From a virus: a DNA stretch of 64,000 nt. This document shows positions 53,780-60,713 of the stretch, piece after piece. Numbering within the stretch: the stretch's first letter is position 1; each line of letters starts with the position of its first letter. The position numbers and the translations under genes are program-made. Where the stretch lies: IMG/VR virus record IMGVR_UViG_3300020202_000063, positions 1-64,000 of that record, one strand, 5' to 3'. The notes beneath the pieces are model-generated. The model saw only the letters and a list, made by a program, of their open reading frames with translations. It was not told the origin of the DNA and searched no databases.

Positions 53780-53804
53780 ATGTTATGCCGTTCCGTACCC
53801 ATAA

Positions 53805-53811
53805 ATTACAC
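53805..53811 (-). promoter_or_regulatory. GTGTAAT late-promoter-like element, minus strand
   Basis: Reads GTGTAATTTATGGG on the minus strand, 32 bases before the fibre ATG at 53779. The same element and spacing as on the plus strand argue for function. Confidence 0.7.
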
Positions 53812-53838
53812 CTTGGGCCGCAACGATTATAACATATT

Positions 53839-54255
53839 CTAACTCTCAAAATACTGTTTGCGCCAATATTCTTTAAGTTCTGGAAGTTCCTCTTCGTCAA
53901 GTTCTGGGGGTGAGTATTTAAAACCCAACCCATCCATCATCATTTTGGCAAATTTACCCGCATCTTGTTCAGCCATCACTACTTCCTTCATATAAGCAGG
54001 ATGGTAGCGTTTATAGCCACTCATAAACCGCGCAAACCTTTTATCTCGATTTTGGTGCCAGTGGCGCAATTCATGAAATAAGACAGCGCATCCTAGAACA
54101 GTACCCTTTAGACATCGTTGTATTGTGATTATATTCGTCTCTGGGTCAAAGTGCCCATTTACATTATTGGCTAAACGTCTATGTCTAACTTTTATACCTT
54201 TCGACCTTATAAAATCGAGTGTTACCTTATATTCCTTAGTCTTGCGCAGGCTCAT
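53839..54255 (-). CDS. Zincin-type metallopeptidase-like protein
   Basis: A 138-residue protein with HELRHWHQ at 61-68, a clear HExxH zinc-binding motif on a helix, after a short strand region (IITIQRCL). The third ligand could be a glutamate in the MAEQDAGKFA segment at about 96-105. The size fits minimal phage zincins such as SprT- or ImmA-like folds. It overlaps phoH by four bases, so the two are co-transcribed. Targets are unknown. Confidence 0.6.
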   Translation of the reverse strand: MSLRKTKEYKVTLDFIRSKGIKVRHRRLANNVNGHFDPETNIITIQRCLKGTVLGCAVLFHELRHWHQNRDKRFARFMSGYKRYHPAYMKEVVMAEQDAGKFAKMMMDGLGFKYSPPELDEEELPELKEYWRKQYFES

Positions 54256-55016
54256 CGTGGCATTGTTTCAATGCGCTCGACAATGTAGCCAAGCAAACCA
54301 CTGCGAACAATATCTTCCTTAGTGAAGGCGAAGCAATGAATCCCCTTTTCCTTGCTTGATTCGTCGTTGAACAAATCAAACATAGGTTGGAAGCCGCTCT
54401 TACCATTGATATCTGATTGCATTGGGTCGCCCAAGATGATAAATTTGGAGAATTGTCCAATACGCGTGAGAGCGGTCGTTAATTCTTTTCGGTCAAGATT
54501 TTGCGCTTCATCTACGATGACGCATTTCGCATTGATACTTGCGCCACGCAAATAGTTGATTGGAATACCCTTAAATCGTTCTTCCTTTGCAAGATGGTCG
54601 ATATCAGCTTTAGGTAGCAACTCTTCCAACTTGTCATAAAGTGGCATGAGGAAGGGTGCCAATTTTTCATTTTCAGAACCCGGTAGGGTGCCGAAAGATT
54701 TAGAGGCGCTTTCCGCAATAGAACGAATATAAACTAGGTCTGAGACACGTCTTGTATTCAGTAAGTGCAAAGCGCAATATACGGCAAGAAATGTTTTGCT
54801 GGTTCCAGCCGGACCAGAAACGAAAATAAGATTTGTTTTCTTATCTAATACTAACTCGATGAATTTCTTTTGTTTTTCGGTTAGGTCATTACGCTCTCGT
54901 ATCTGTAACTGGAAATCAATTTTATCGCGTTGGTATATGTAGGGCGATTTATCTTTTGGCTTTTCATTTTTTTCTGTTTCCTTTAGTTGTTTTTCCAGTT
55001 TCTTTCGTTTTGACAT
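54252..55016 (-). CDS. phoH: PhoH-like ATPase
   Basis: The start at 55016 is chosen because earlier in-frame codons run through a terminator hairpin and into the preceding gene, and a GTGTAAA element lies 35 bases before it. The 254-residue protein has Walker A GPAGTSKT at 68-75, Walker B KCVIVDEAQNL at about 164-174, and the conserved ILGDPMQSD. PhoH-type proteins are RNA-helicase-like ATPases common in marine and environmental phages; their role in infection is unsettled. Confidence 0.88.
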   Translation of the reverse strand: MSKRKKLEKQLKETEKNEKPKDKSPYIYQRDKIDFQLQIRERNDLTEKQKKFIELVLDKKTNLIFVSGPAGTSKTFLAVYCALHLLNTRRVSDLVYIRSIAESASKSFGTLPGSENEKLAPFLMPLYDKLEELLPKADIDHLAKEERFKGIPINYLRGASINAKCVIVDEAQNLDRKELTTALTRIGQFSKFIILGDPMQSDINGKSGFQPMFDLFNDESSKEKGIHCFAFTKEDIVRSGLLGYIVERIETMPR

Positions 55017-55044
55017 AAAATGAGTTTGGTTTGACTCGACATAG

Positions 55045-55051
55045 TTTACAC
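55045..55051 (-). promoter_or_regulatory. GTGTAAA late-promoter-like element, minus strand
   Basis: Lies 35 bases before the phoH ATG on the minus strand and just after the upstream terminator. The arrangement of terminator followed by element is the same as at 5481 and 9709. Confidence 0.65.
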
Positions 55052-55071
55052 CGAAATTCTCTTGACTGATA

Positions 55072-55099
55072 ATAAAAAACTCGGCTATTAAACCGAGTT
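55072..55099 (-). terminator. Intrinsic terminator, minus strand
   Basis: AACTCGG pairs with CCGAGTT (55078-55084 with 55093-55099) and, on the minus strand, runs into TTTTTATT. It ends the gene at 55114. Confidence 0.8.
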
Positions 55100-55113
55100 C
55101 TTTAGTTGTGTAA

Positions 55114-56028
55114 TTAGCCATTCCAATTGGAAGGAGGGGTCGCGAACCCCGCTGGGAACCCTCGCGGCAATGCAACTTTAGGCTGTTTAGCAAAGTCGAT
55201 GCCAATCTCTTCCAACTGTTCCCGAGAATCATAATAAATATCCATTGTTACCATTGGAGTAGTTGAGGCGCGCTCAAATTCGACATTTACAACCTTATGT
55301 TGAACTTGCTGGCCCCATGTAGAACCAACCGTGAAATCGGGTGCAGCGCTTGCTGTTGGAATACTGTCTAGTGAAGCACTACATCCTCTTGCGCCAGAAC
55401 GTCTCAAAGGACTCTTAGTTTCTTCGCCCGCGTTATATGAGGTCAACCTTGTGCCGCCAGCTAGATTTGAAGCGTTGCAACTGTAAGTTGTCGTGGTATA
55501 ATTCTTATCAACTGAATTAACATTATGTGAATCATAAGTTGTATAACTTGGCCATTCCCAAGTAGGATATGGACGATATGGGCGCACTAGCCAACTGTCT
55601 GTATAGACCGGATGGTAATGATGTACTGTTGTTACAGGTTGCGGTTTTATCTTTTCGCTGAAAACGGCGAGCGAAATAACTCCAACATTTTGGGTGGAAC
55701 CACTCACTTCCTTCGCATAGGATTTCTTTTTCTTCGTAAATTTGAAAGCGCCGACGCTTTCCAAATCTTTTCTGTAACCCTTGATATCAACCGAAGAATA
55801 TGCTTCGATTATATATCCGCTTCCATTGTAAGAAGCCTCTTTTCCACTTATTACATCCACGCCATCGACGGAAACAACCGCCAGCACGCGATAGGAGTTA
55901 TTATTTCGAATGCGCAGGCTATATTCACTACCAACCTTGGCTTCGATAAATGTCTTTCCGGCATGGCCGAATTGACGAACAGGACGTTGATTAACGAGCA
56001 CGTCTAGCTCGATATTTTGTTTATTCAT
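55114..56028 (-). CDS. Hypothetical protein with beta-sandwich N-terminus
   Basis: The ATG at 56028 is preferred to an earlier one at 56109 because the protein then begins NKQNIELDVLVNQRPVRQFG, the start of a beta-sandwich seen in uncharacterised phage and bacterial proteins (SLRIRNNNSYRVLAVVSVDG). Residues 115-165 are rich in Tyr, His, Pro and Trp. A hydrophilic linker and a C-terminal strand-helix follow (VTMDIYYDSREQLEEIGIDF). The function is unknown. It is preceded by a host-like promoter candidate and followed by a terminator. Confidence 0.6.
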   Translation of the reverse strand: MNKQNIELDVLVNQRPVRQFGHAGKTFIEAKVGSEYSLRIRNNNSYRVLAVVSVDGVDVISGKEASYNGSGYIIEAYSSVDIKGYRKDLESVGAFKFTKKKKSYAKEVSGSTQNVGVISLAVFSEKIKPQPVTTVHHYHPVYTDSWLVRPYRPYPTWEWPSYTTYDSHNVNSVDKNYTTTTYSCNASNLAGGTRLTSYNAGEETKSPLRRSGARGCSASLDSIPTASAAPDFTVGSTWGQQVQHKVVNVEFERASTTPMVTMDIYYDSREQLEEIGIDFAKQPKVALPRGFPAGFATPPSNWNG

Positions 56029-56086
56029 GTACTTTTGCGCCTCACAATGAGGACTTTTATGAATGACGTAATTATCATTCAGAAGA

Positions 56087-56116
56087 ATATTAGCGCAAAG
56101 TTGATGCAACGCGCAA
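56087..56116 (-). promoter_or_regulatory. Candidate sigma70-type promoter, minus strand
   Basis: TTGCGC (56116-56111) and TAATAT (56092-56087) on the minus strand are separated by 18 bases, upstream of the gene starting at 56028. No GTGTAAT element is present here. The call is weak. Confidence 0.3.
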
Positions 56117-56129
56117 CACTTTTAAATGG

Positions 56130-56161
56130 AAAAGGGTGCGCTTTTTAAGGCACACCCTTTT
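56130..56161 (-). terminator. Terminator after hsp20 (possibly bidirectional)
   Basis: A long stem pairs AAAAGGGTGCGC with GCACACCCTTTT orientation-wise (11 of 12 pairs), flanked by A and T runs on both sides. It ends the hsp20 unit on the minus strand. Confidence 0.75.
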
Positions 56162-56166
56162 GACCA

Positions 56167-56535
56167 TCATTTCACCCTGATTTCTATTGCTTTAGGTTTT
56201 GTTTTCTCTTTCTTTTTTAGGGTAAGAGTCAACAGACCGTCTTCCAGTTCCGCCTCAATTTTTTCGGCATCAATCTCATCCCAGAGAGGTACCGATTTCG
56301 TGATTTTATTGCCCTTCTTTTCAGCCTCAACAGAAAGGACGCCTTCAGCGACCGTTACTTTTACATCTTCGCGTTTAAACCCCGGTAGCGCAACGGTAAG
56401 AATAACATTATCCTTATTTTCATCTACCTTAAACGGAACGGAATAACTGGCAAACAATTGGTCGAACGCAACGTCCAACCGAAATGGGTCGTGATAGAAT
56501 CGACCTAAACTATAATTATATGGAATCAATGTCAT
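56167..56535 (-). CDS. hsp20: Small heat shock protein (Hsp20 / alpha-crystallin)
   Basis: A 122-residue protein with the alpha-crystallin domain: NVILTVALPGFKREDVKVTV, a VLSVEAEKKG strand and the closing DGLLTLTLKKKE, which contains the conserved GxLxLxL-like motif. Family members are ATP-independent holdases and are known from T4-like cyanophages. A good ribosome site (AAAGGAAAAGG) precedes the ATG. It is the first gene of the minus-strand set that runs to 49952, but it is terminated separately. Confidence 0.88.
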   Translation of the reverse strand: MTLIPYNYSLGRFYHDPFRLDVAFDQLFASYSVPFKVDENKDNVILTVALPGFKREDVKVTVAEGVLSVEAEKKGNKITKSVPLWDEIDAEKIEAELEDGLLTLTLKKKEKTKPKAIEIRVK

Positions 56536-56722
56536 AACCTTTTCCTTTCGTATGACATATAGCTATCTTGATGCCAAGCTAGCGCACTTATACAACTCAA
56601 TACAAAACAACAACTTACATATGTATGCAAGCGGGGAGTGTGTCATAACTGCGTCAAAATGTCCCAATGATTTATTTCACTTGACCCATCTGCAAAGTTA
56701 GTATTTTCTACTAGACGTACAT
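56536..56722. promoter_or_regulatory. Divergent intergenic region
   Basis: This gap separates hsp20 (minus) from the accessory genes (plus). TTGACC at about 56683 followed after 15 bases by TATTTT could be a weak host-type promoter for the plus strand. The palindrome ACATATGT lies near 56617. No GTGTAAT element is present, so this looks like the border between late and other gene classes. Confidence 0.3.
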
Positions 56723-57448
56723 ATGGCAACTCCCCTTCTTTTACTCCCACATCATTATGGGCCGGACACGCAGGATGTTTGGCGAGAAGCATTAAGGAGG
56801 AAATGGCGCATCGAAAGAATTGGTTCCGCCAAGATTGACATTGAGCCGAAGTGTTTGGGGCACAGTCCGATAAAGTATTATGGGAATATTTTACATCAGG
56901 AGCAGTGCGGCGGCGCACTACCTATCAAATTTTTGCCAATTGATATTACTAATCTTCCTCGGTTAAGAGAGTTTACGGGACGTTACATAGAACTGTTGCG
57001 GGCGCGCGACATTCCCCAGCCTATCCGCGAGACCTTGGTTTTTCTGAAATGTCCGGGAGTGAAGTGGATTGAGAGTCGAATTTACAAACAGGGAGAATAT
57101 TTTGATTGCAAGCCCGATGACTTTATTTATCGGCAGGAACCAATCGAAATTATAGATGAGATAAGGTGCTTTGTAGTTGATGGGGTAATACAAGCCGCGA
57201 GTTGGTATCGCATTAATAAAGAATTCATACCCGAAGAATTGATTGATATCGGAATATTTAAACATTTACAAAGTCTTACTACTGGTATTTGGGCGGCGGC
57301 TAAATGGCCCCGAGGTATTGTATTTGACTTTGGCCGTTTGAGGAACGGGCGCTGGATATTCATCGAATGTAATGAGAGTTGGGCGTCTGGTTTGTACGGT
57401 TGTAATCCTTCGGGGGTTTTTGAAAGTATAATCGCTAGCCAAGAATAA
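56723..57448 (+). CDS. ATP-grasp protein, R2K clade-like
   Basis: A 241-residue protein with the layout of the R2K clade of ATP-grasp enzymes (DUF4343-type): a N-terminal helical part, WIESRIYKQGEYFDC-type lysine region, EIRCFVVDGVIQAASWYRIN, and the closing metal-binding FIECNESWASGLYG. Members are common in phages and are predicted to ligate amino acids or peptides to an unknown acceptor. It leads the small-gene cluster to 60713. The substrate is unknown. Confidence 0.7.
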   Translation: MATPLLLLPHHYGPDTQDVWREALRRKWRIERIGSAKIDIEPKCLGHSPIKYYGNILHQEQCGGALPIKFLPIDITNLPRLREFTGRYIELLRARDIPQPIRETLVFLKCPGVKWIESRIYKQGEYFDCKPDDFIYRQEPIEIIDEIRCFVVDGVIQAASWYRINKEFIPEELIDIGIFKHLQSLTTGIWAAAKWPRGIVFDFGRLRNGRWIFIECNESWASGLYGCNPSGVFESIIASQE

Positions 57449-57449
57449 T

Positions 57450-57695
57450 ATGACTGAACGAGAATTAAAATTTGTGCGTTGTAAATGGGATGTTAAAGAA
57501 CAAGAGTCGCGCGTGAAGGAAGCCAAGGCCGCGCTTGACCAAGGATATAAGAAACTTCAGGCTGAGATGGAGCAGGAATATTCCAAACTCAAGTGTGAGT
57601 ATGAGCGAGAATTGATTAAGTTGGAGAAGGAAAAGGCATATCTTAAAGCCGCCGAAGAGGATATGGAAGCAGGATATAGCAAGAGCGACTCATGA
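57450..57695 (+). CDS. Coiled-coil protein
   Basis: An 81-residue protein made almost entirely of Glu, Lys, Ala and Leu helices (VKEAKAALDQGYKKLQAEME), predicted to form a continuous coiled coil. It starts one base after the ATP-grasp stop and overlaps the next small gene by four bases. The function is unknown. Confidence 0.55.
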   Translation: MTERELKFVRCKWDVKEQESRVKEAKAALDQGYKKLQAEMEQEYSKLKCEYERELIKLEKEKAYLKAAEEDMEAGYSKSDS

Positions 57696-57787
57696 ACACA
57701 GATAGAAACGAAGAGATGAATGATTTTATCGACGCTTTGATAGGCGGGCTTGTCATTTGCGGACTTATTCTGCTTTTACTTCCGTGA
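57692..57787 (+). CDS. 31-residue single-pass membrane protein
   Basis: ATG overlaps the previous stop (ATGA). The product has a short acidic N-terminus (NTDRNEEMNDF) and one hydrophobic segment, IDALIGGLVICGLILLLLP. It resembles small phage inner-membrane peptides that modulate host envelope functions or lysis. The overlap on its left and the short gap on its right support it being real. Confidence 0.5.
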   Translation: MNTDRNEEMNDFIDALIGGLVICGLILLLLP

Positions 57788-57793
57788 TGGTTT

Positions 57794-58294
57794 ATGGCTT
57801 CTGAAACACCAAAATATTCAACTAAAATATGTTTGACACCAAACTGCGGCAAACGTTTATGTGCACGTGGGTTTTGTGTCTCTTGTTATTATAAAAGTTT
57901 AAGACGCGGTTCGGTTATTGCTCGTTCCGCTACGAAACGATGGAAACATAGACTAAAAGATATAAATATTGAAAAGAAGAATGCCATTTGTTTGGTTTGT
58001 GGTCCCGTCAAAATAAATTCACGTGGTAATGGTCAATGGCGCTGTGCAATTGATACCAACGAACGCTCTAAACTTTACAAACGAGCCTATCGAGAAGAAA
58101 AGAGACGATTATTATTAACTTATTGTGAAATTTGTGGATGTAAAGACGTAAAACTTTGCTATGACCACTCACATACAACTGGTAAATTTCGTGGAACTCT
58201 GTGTGGGAAATGTAATTCTGCCATAGGGCTGTTTGGAGATAATGAAAAAGTGATAGAAAGTGCTAGGCGTTATATATGTGAAAGGGGAAAATGA
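57794..58294 (+). CDS. Endonuclease VII-like HNH (homing-type) nuclease, second copy
   Basis: A 166-residue protein with an N-terminal zinc-ribbon (CLTPNCGKRLCARGFCVSC), a second CLVCG...RC pair and the endonuclease VII core CEICGCKDVKLCYDH, TGKFRGTLCGKCN and IGLFGD. It belongs to the same family as the gene at 40319 but is not a close copy. It overlaps the next gene by four bases. It may be a homing enzyme or a second resolvase. Confidence 0.78.
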   Translation: MASETPKYSTKICLTPNCGKRLCARGFCVSCYYKSLRRGSVIARSATKRWKHRLKDINIEKKNAICLVCGPVKINSRGNGQWRCAIDTNERSKLYKRAYREEKRRLLLTYCEICGCKDVKLCYDHSHTTGKFRGTLCGKCNSAIGLFGDNEKVIESARRYICERGK

Positions 58295-58559
58295 TTGTTC
58301 ATTGTAAAAAACTAACTTATGATATATATATTGGTAGAAAATGCTATGGATTACCACAATCAAAATGGGGCAACCCGTTTGTCATTGGGAAAGATGGCAC
58401 GCGGGAGGAAGTTATAAAAAATATCGAGAGTGGATAAAGACCCAGCCGCAATTACTTGCTGATATTGAGGAACTTAGTGGTAAGGTATTGGGATGTTGGT
58501 GCGCGCCCAATCCATGTCACGGACAAGTGCTGCTTGACATACTTAACAACAAGATATGA
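58291..58559 (+). pseudogene. DUF4326 gene with a -1 frameshift at an A-run
   Basis: Frame one from ATG 58291 gives a clear DUF4326 N-terminus (CKKLTYDIYIGRK, WGNPFVIGKDGTREEVI) and stops at 58437. The -1 frame continues exactly where the domain should (KYREWIKTQPQLLADIEELS, then LGCWCAPNPCHGQVLLDIL) to 58559. The switch lies at A AAA AAT (58416-58422). Either one A has been lost from the run or a programmed -1 shift makes the whole protein of about 89 residues. The family function is unknown. Confidence 0.7.
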
Positions 58560-58568
58560 AATCGCGGC

Positions 58569-58928
58569 ATGAGACCAATAAGATTCAGAGTTTGGAATAA
58601 GAAGACGAAAAGTTGGGTGCATGGACCCGGCGACGAATGCAATCTCTTTGGGGAGACAATTTTACTCGGCGGCTTTATGCGCGTTCCATTGGAAGAATTA
58701 AATGATTGCGTGGCATTACAATATACCGGATTGAAAGACAAGAATGGTAAAGAAATATACGAGGGCCACATTCTAAAAGATAAATGGGATAAAGTTGGAA
58801 CAATTGTTTGGGACCATGCCGGTTTTCGCTGGCATAGTAACGCGGTGTTAAATTATATGCCCCTATCAAATAACTGGGGCGAAGATAAGGAAATTATTGG
58901 ACATGATTTTGAGAGGAAATACGATTAA
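58569..58928 (+). CDS. yopX: YopX-family protein
   Basis: A 119-residue protein with the YopX layout: [37 protein letters not shown], then [14 protein letters not shown] and a closing IIGHDFE. YopX proteins are widespread in phages and prophages; their role is not known. Its stop overlaps the next start by one base, as usual in this cluster. Confidence 0.85.
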   Translation: MRPIRFRVWNKKTKSWVHGPGDECNLFGETILLGGFMRVPLEELNDCVALQYTGLKDKNGKEIYEGHILKDKWDKVGTIVWDHAGFRWHSNAVLNYMPLSNNWGEDKEIIGHDFERKYD

Positions 58929-59248
58929 TGCCCCCACTCCCATCTGATATTAAATTGCGCGCGGCTGTAGATTTGAAACGCCGTTCTGACGAATGGCTGG
59001 GTTTCAAGCATGTCACGGCGATTACAAAGGAAGATGTGAAATTTGGTCGCGGCGCTGTATTACATATGTCGGCGCGCGACTGGTGGGCGGAGGCGAACGG
59101 TCAGCAGAAGTCAGAAAAAGTGACTTCGGGCGTGAAGGTCATGTGGATTGGGAAATATAAGGGGAAAACTGCCGAGTGGATTGAGGAAAATGATTACGGC
59201 TATCACAAATGGGCTTTAGAAAATATAAAAGGATACGATAAATTATGA
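58928..59248 (+). CDS. Hypothetical protein
   Basis: A 106-residue protein. Its C-terminal segment VMWIGKYKGKTAEWIEENDY followed by HKWALENI resembles the GKYKGK...YxxWxLE signature of DUF3820-type proteins, also found at the C-terminus of some exonucleases. The N-terminal part is helical and charged. It overlaps both neighbours. Confidence 0.5.
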   Translation: MPPLPSDIKLRAAVDLKRRSDEWLGFKHVTAITKEDVKFGRGAVLHMSARDWWAEANGQQKSEKVTSGVKVMWIGKYKGKTAEWIEENDYGYHKWALENIKGYDKL

Positions 59249-59343
59249 GTAATTTGATTTCTACAACGACTGATGAGATAGCATTTAAGTTGGGTAAATT
59301 TGACATGCTCGCCTTCTATTTCAAATATTTAAGAGGGAAGTAA
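59245..59343 (+). CDS. 32-residue small protein
   Basis: ATG overlaps the previous stop by four bases and the stop lies two bases before the next ATG, so it fits tightly into the gene chain. The product ends in basic FYFKYLRGK. No family is recognised. Confidence 0.4.
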   Translation: MSNLISTTTDEIAFKLGKFDMLAFYFKYLRGK

Positions 59344-59345
59344 TT

Positions 59346-59594
59346 ATGAATTATAAGTTGAAAATTAAGGTGGCGCTGGAAACCGACGATGGTATTGTGG
59401 CACCAATCATTCCGGGTGGTATTCCAACTAAAAATGTAAAACTAGATGAGGTTCCATTTTTAAATATTCATGCCGACACAAAAGAGATGTTATATGTAAA
59501 GGCGGCTATTAATATCGCCACGACAATCCTACACGATAAAATAATGGATGGTGATTTTGGGGAGCAAATACTTAAATTAATGAATTCGAAATGA
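59346..59594 (+). CDS. Hypothetical protein
   Basis: An 82-residue protein with strands at the start (YKLKIKVALETDDGIVAPII) and a helix at the end (VKAAINIATTILHDKIMDGD). It overlaps the next gene by four bases. The role is unknown. Confidence 0.45.
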   Translation: MNYKLKIKVALETDDGIVAPIIPGGIPTKNVKLDEVPFLNIHADTKEMLYVKAAINIATTILHDKIMDGDFGEQILKLMNSK

Positions 59595-59785
59595 AAAATA
59601 CAAGAATACAAGAGGCGCAGGCCGCAAAAAAAGAATTGGTCACGAATATTTTATCACTCATTCAGGATTATGAACTGGAGTTCGGAGTGGTAGTTAATAA
59701 AATTATCTGGGAGGAAACGGGTCGAATACAAGCTGGGGGCGAGATTATTGTAAAGCGCGATTTCGATATAGAGGTTATTATCTAA
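59591..59785 (+). CDS. Hypothetical protein
   Basis: A 64-residue protein: a long helix (EAQAAKKELVTNILSLIQDY) followed by a strand pair (GEIIVKRDFDIEVII). It overlaps the previous gene by four bases and the next by one. No family is recognised. Confidence 0.45.
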   Translation: MKNTRIQEAQAAKKELVTNILSLIQDYELEFGVVVNKIIWEETGRIQAGGEIIVKRDFDIEVII

Positions 59786-60111
59786 TGAGCGCCCAAGTCA
59801 TAGGTTTCGTTCCCAAAGACCATGATATTCTTTTTCTCACAAAAGATAGAAACGACGTTTGGAATTATAATGCCCGATTTTTAAAAAGCGAAGATTTGGA
59901 TAATACGCTCTGTGGAGTGCGCGGAAATGTAATTATTGCGCTGGCGCCCCAAAATGAGGAATTTGTTCAACATATTCTACTTCCATTTATTGTGGCTGGA
60001 ATGGAATCGAGAAAGAATCCTATAACCGGAGAGCGAGAATTTATTAAAGACGAAAGTAAAGTTTGGCGAAATGATTTTGGTCGAGGTATAGAACCCGAAT
60101 ATTACATATGA
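59785..60111 (+). CDS. Hypothetical protein
   Basis: A 108-residue alpha/beta protein (AQVIGFVPKDHDILFLTKDR at the start). The middle GNVIIALAPQNEEFVQHILL and a C-terminal polar region show no known motif. It overlaps the next gene by four bases. Confidence 0.45.
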   Translation: MSAQVIGFVPKDHDILFLTKDRNDVWNYNARFLKSEDLDNTLCGVRGNVIIALAPQNEEFVQHILLPFIVAGMESRKNPITGEREFIKDESKVWRNDFGRGIEPEYYI

Positions 60112-60713
60112 GGGTGCTTGTAGCCTGTGAATTTAGTGGGAGAGTAAGGGATGAATTTATAAAGCGCGGGCATGATGCTTGGTCATGTGATATAATACCT
60201 TCGGAAAATGGCGGGCCGCATATTCAGGATGACGTGCTAAAACATTTGGATGAGGGCTGGGACATGCTAATTGGCTTTCCCCCATGTACTTATCTATGTT
60301 CCTCGGGCTTGCATTGGAACAAGAGAAGACCGGAGCGCGCCAAATTGACAGAAGAAGCGGTAGAATTCTTTTTGCGGCTATGGCATGGCCCAATTGACAA
60401 GATTGCGATTGAGAATCCAGTTGGGTGCATGTCAACGCGGCTGAGAAAGCCAGATTGCATTTTGCAACCTTGGCAATTTGGACATCCCGAATCCAAAGCT
60501 ACCTGTCTCTGGTTGAAGAATTTGCCGCTTTTAAAACCAACCAACATATTAAAGCCGCAAAATTTCACGAATAAGGGGACGCCTAGATGGGATAACCAAA
60601 CACCTTCTGGACAAAATAAACTCGGCCCCTCTGATAAACGCGCTATGGAACGTTCCAAAACCTATATGGGAATTGCCCAAGCCATGGGGGAGCAATGGTC
60701 AGTAATTCAGTAA
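60108..60713 (+). CDS. Short cytosine-5 DNA methyltransferase-like protein
   Basis: A 201-residue protein with the cofactor motif ACEFSGRVRDEF near residue 6, the catalytic-type FPPC at 57-60 and IENP at 101-104, in the order of C5 methyltransferases. The ending HPESKATCLWLKNLPLLKPT is typical of the short form found in many phages, which lacks a normal target recognition domain. It may protect phage DNA from host restriction or act on a modified base. It ends the plus-strand accessory cluster. Confidence 0.75.
   Translation: MRVLVACEFSGRVRDEFIKRGHDAWSCDIIPSENGGPHIQDDVLKHLDEGWDMLIGFPPCTYLCSSGLHWNKRRPERAKLTEEAVEFFLRLWHGPIDKIAIENPVGCMSTRLRKPDCILQPWQFGHPESKATCLWLKNLPLLKPTNILKPQNFTNKGTPRWDNQTPSGQNKLGPSDKRAMERSKTYMGIAQAMGEQWSVIQ

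Noticed and set aside
55108-55114. GTGTAAT on the plus strand
   Set aside because: It faces into minus-strand genes, with no plus-strand gene downstream, and lies at the end of the gene at 55114; taken as chance.
55017-55232. Longer N-terminus for PhoH
   Set aside because: It would run through the minus-strand terminator at 55072-55099 and the end of the previous gene; the promoter element at 55051 supports the start at 55016.
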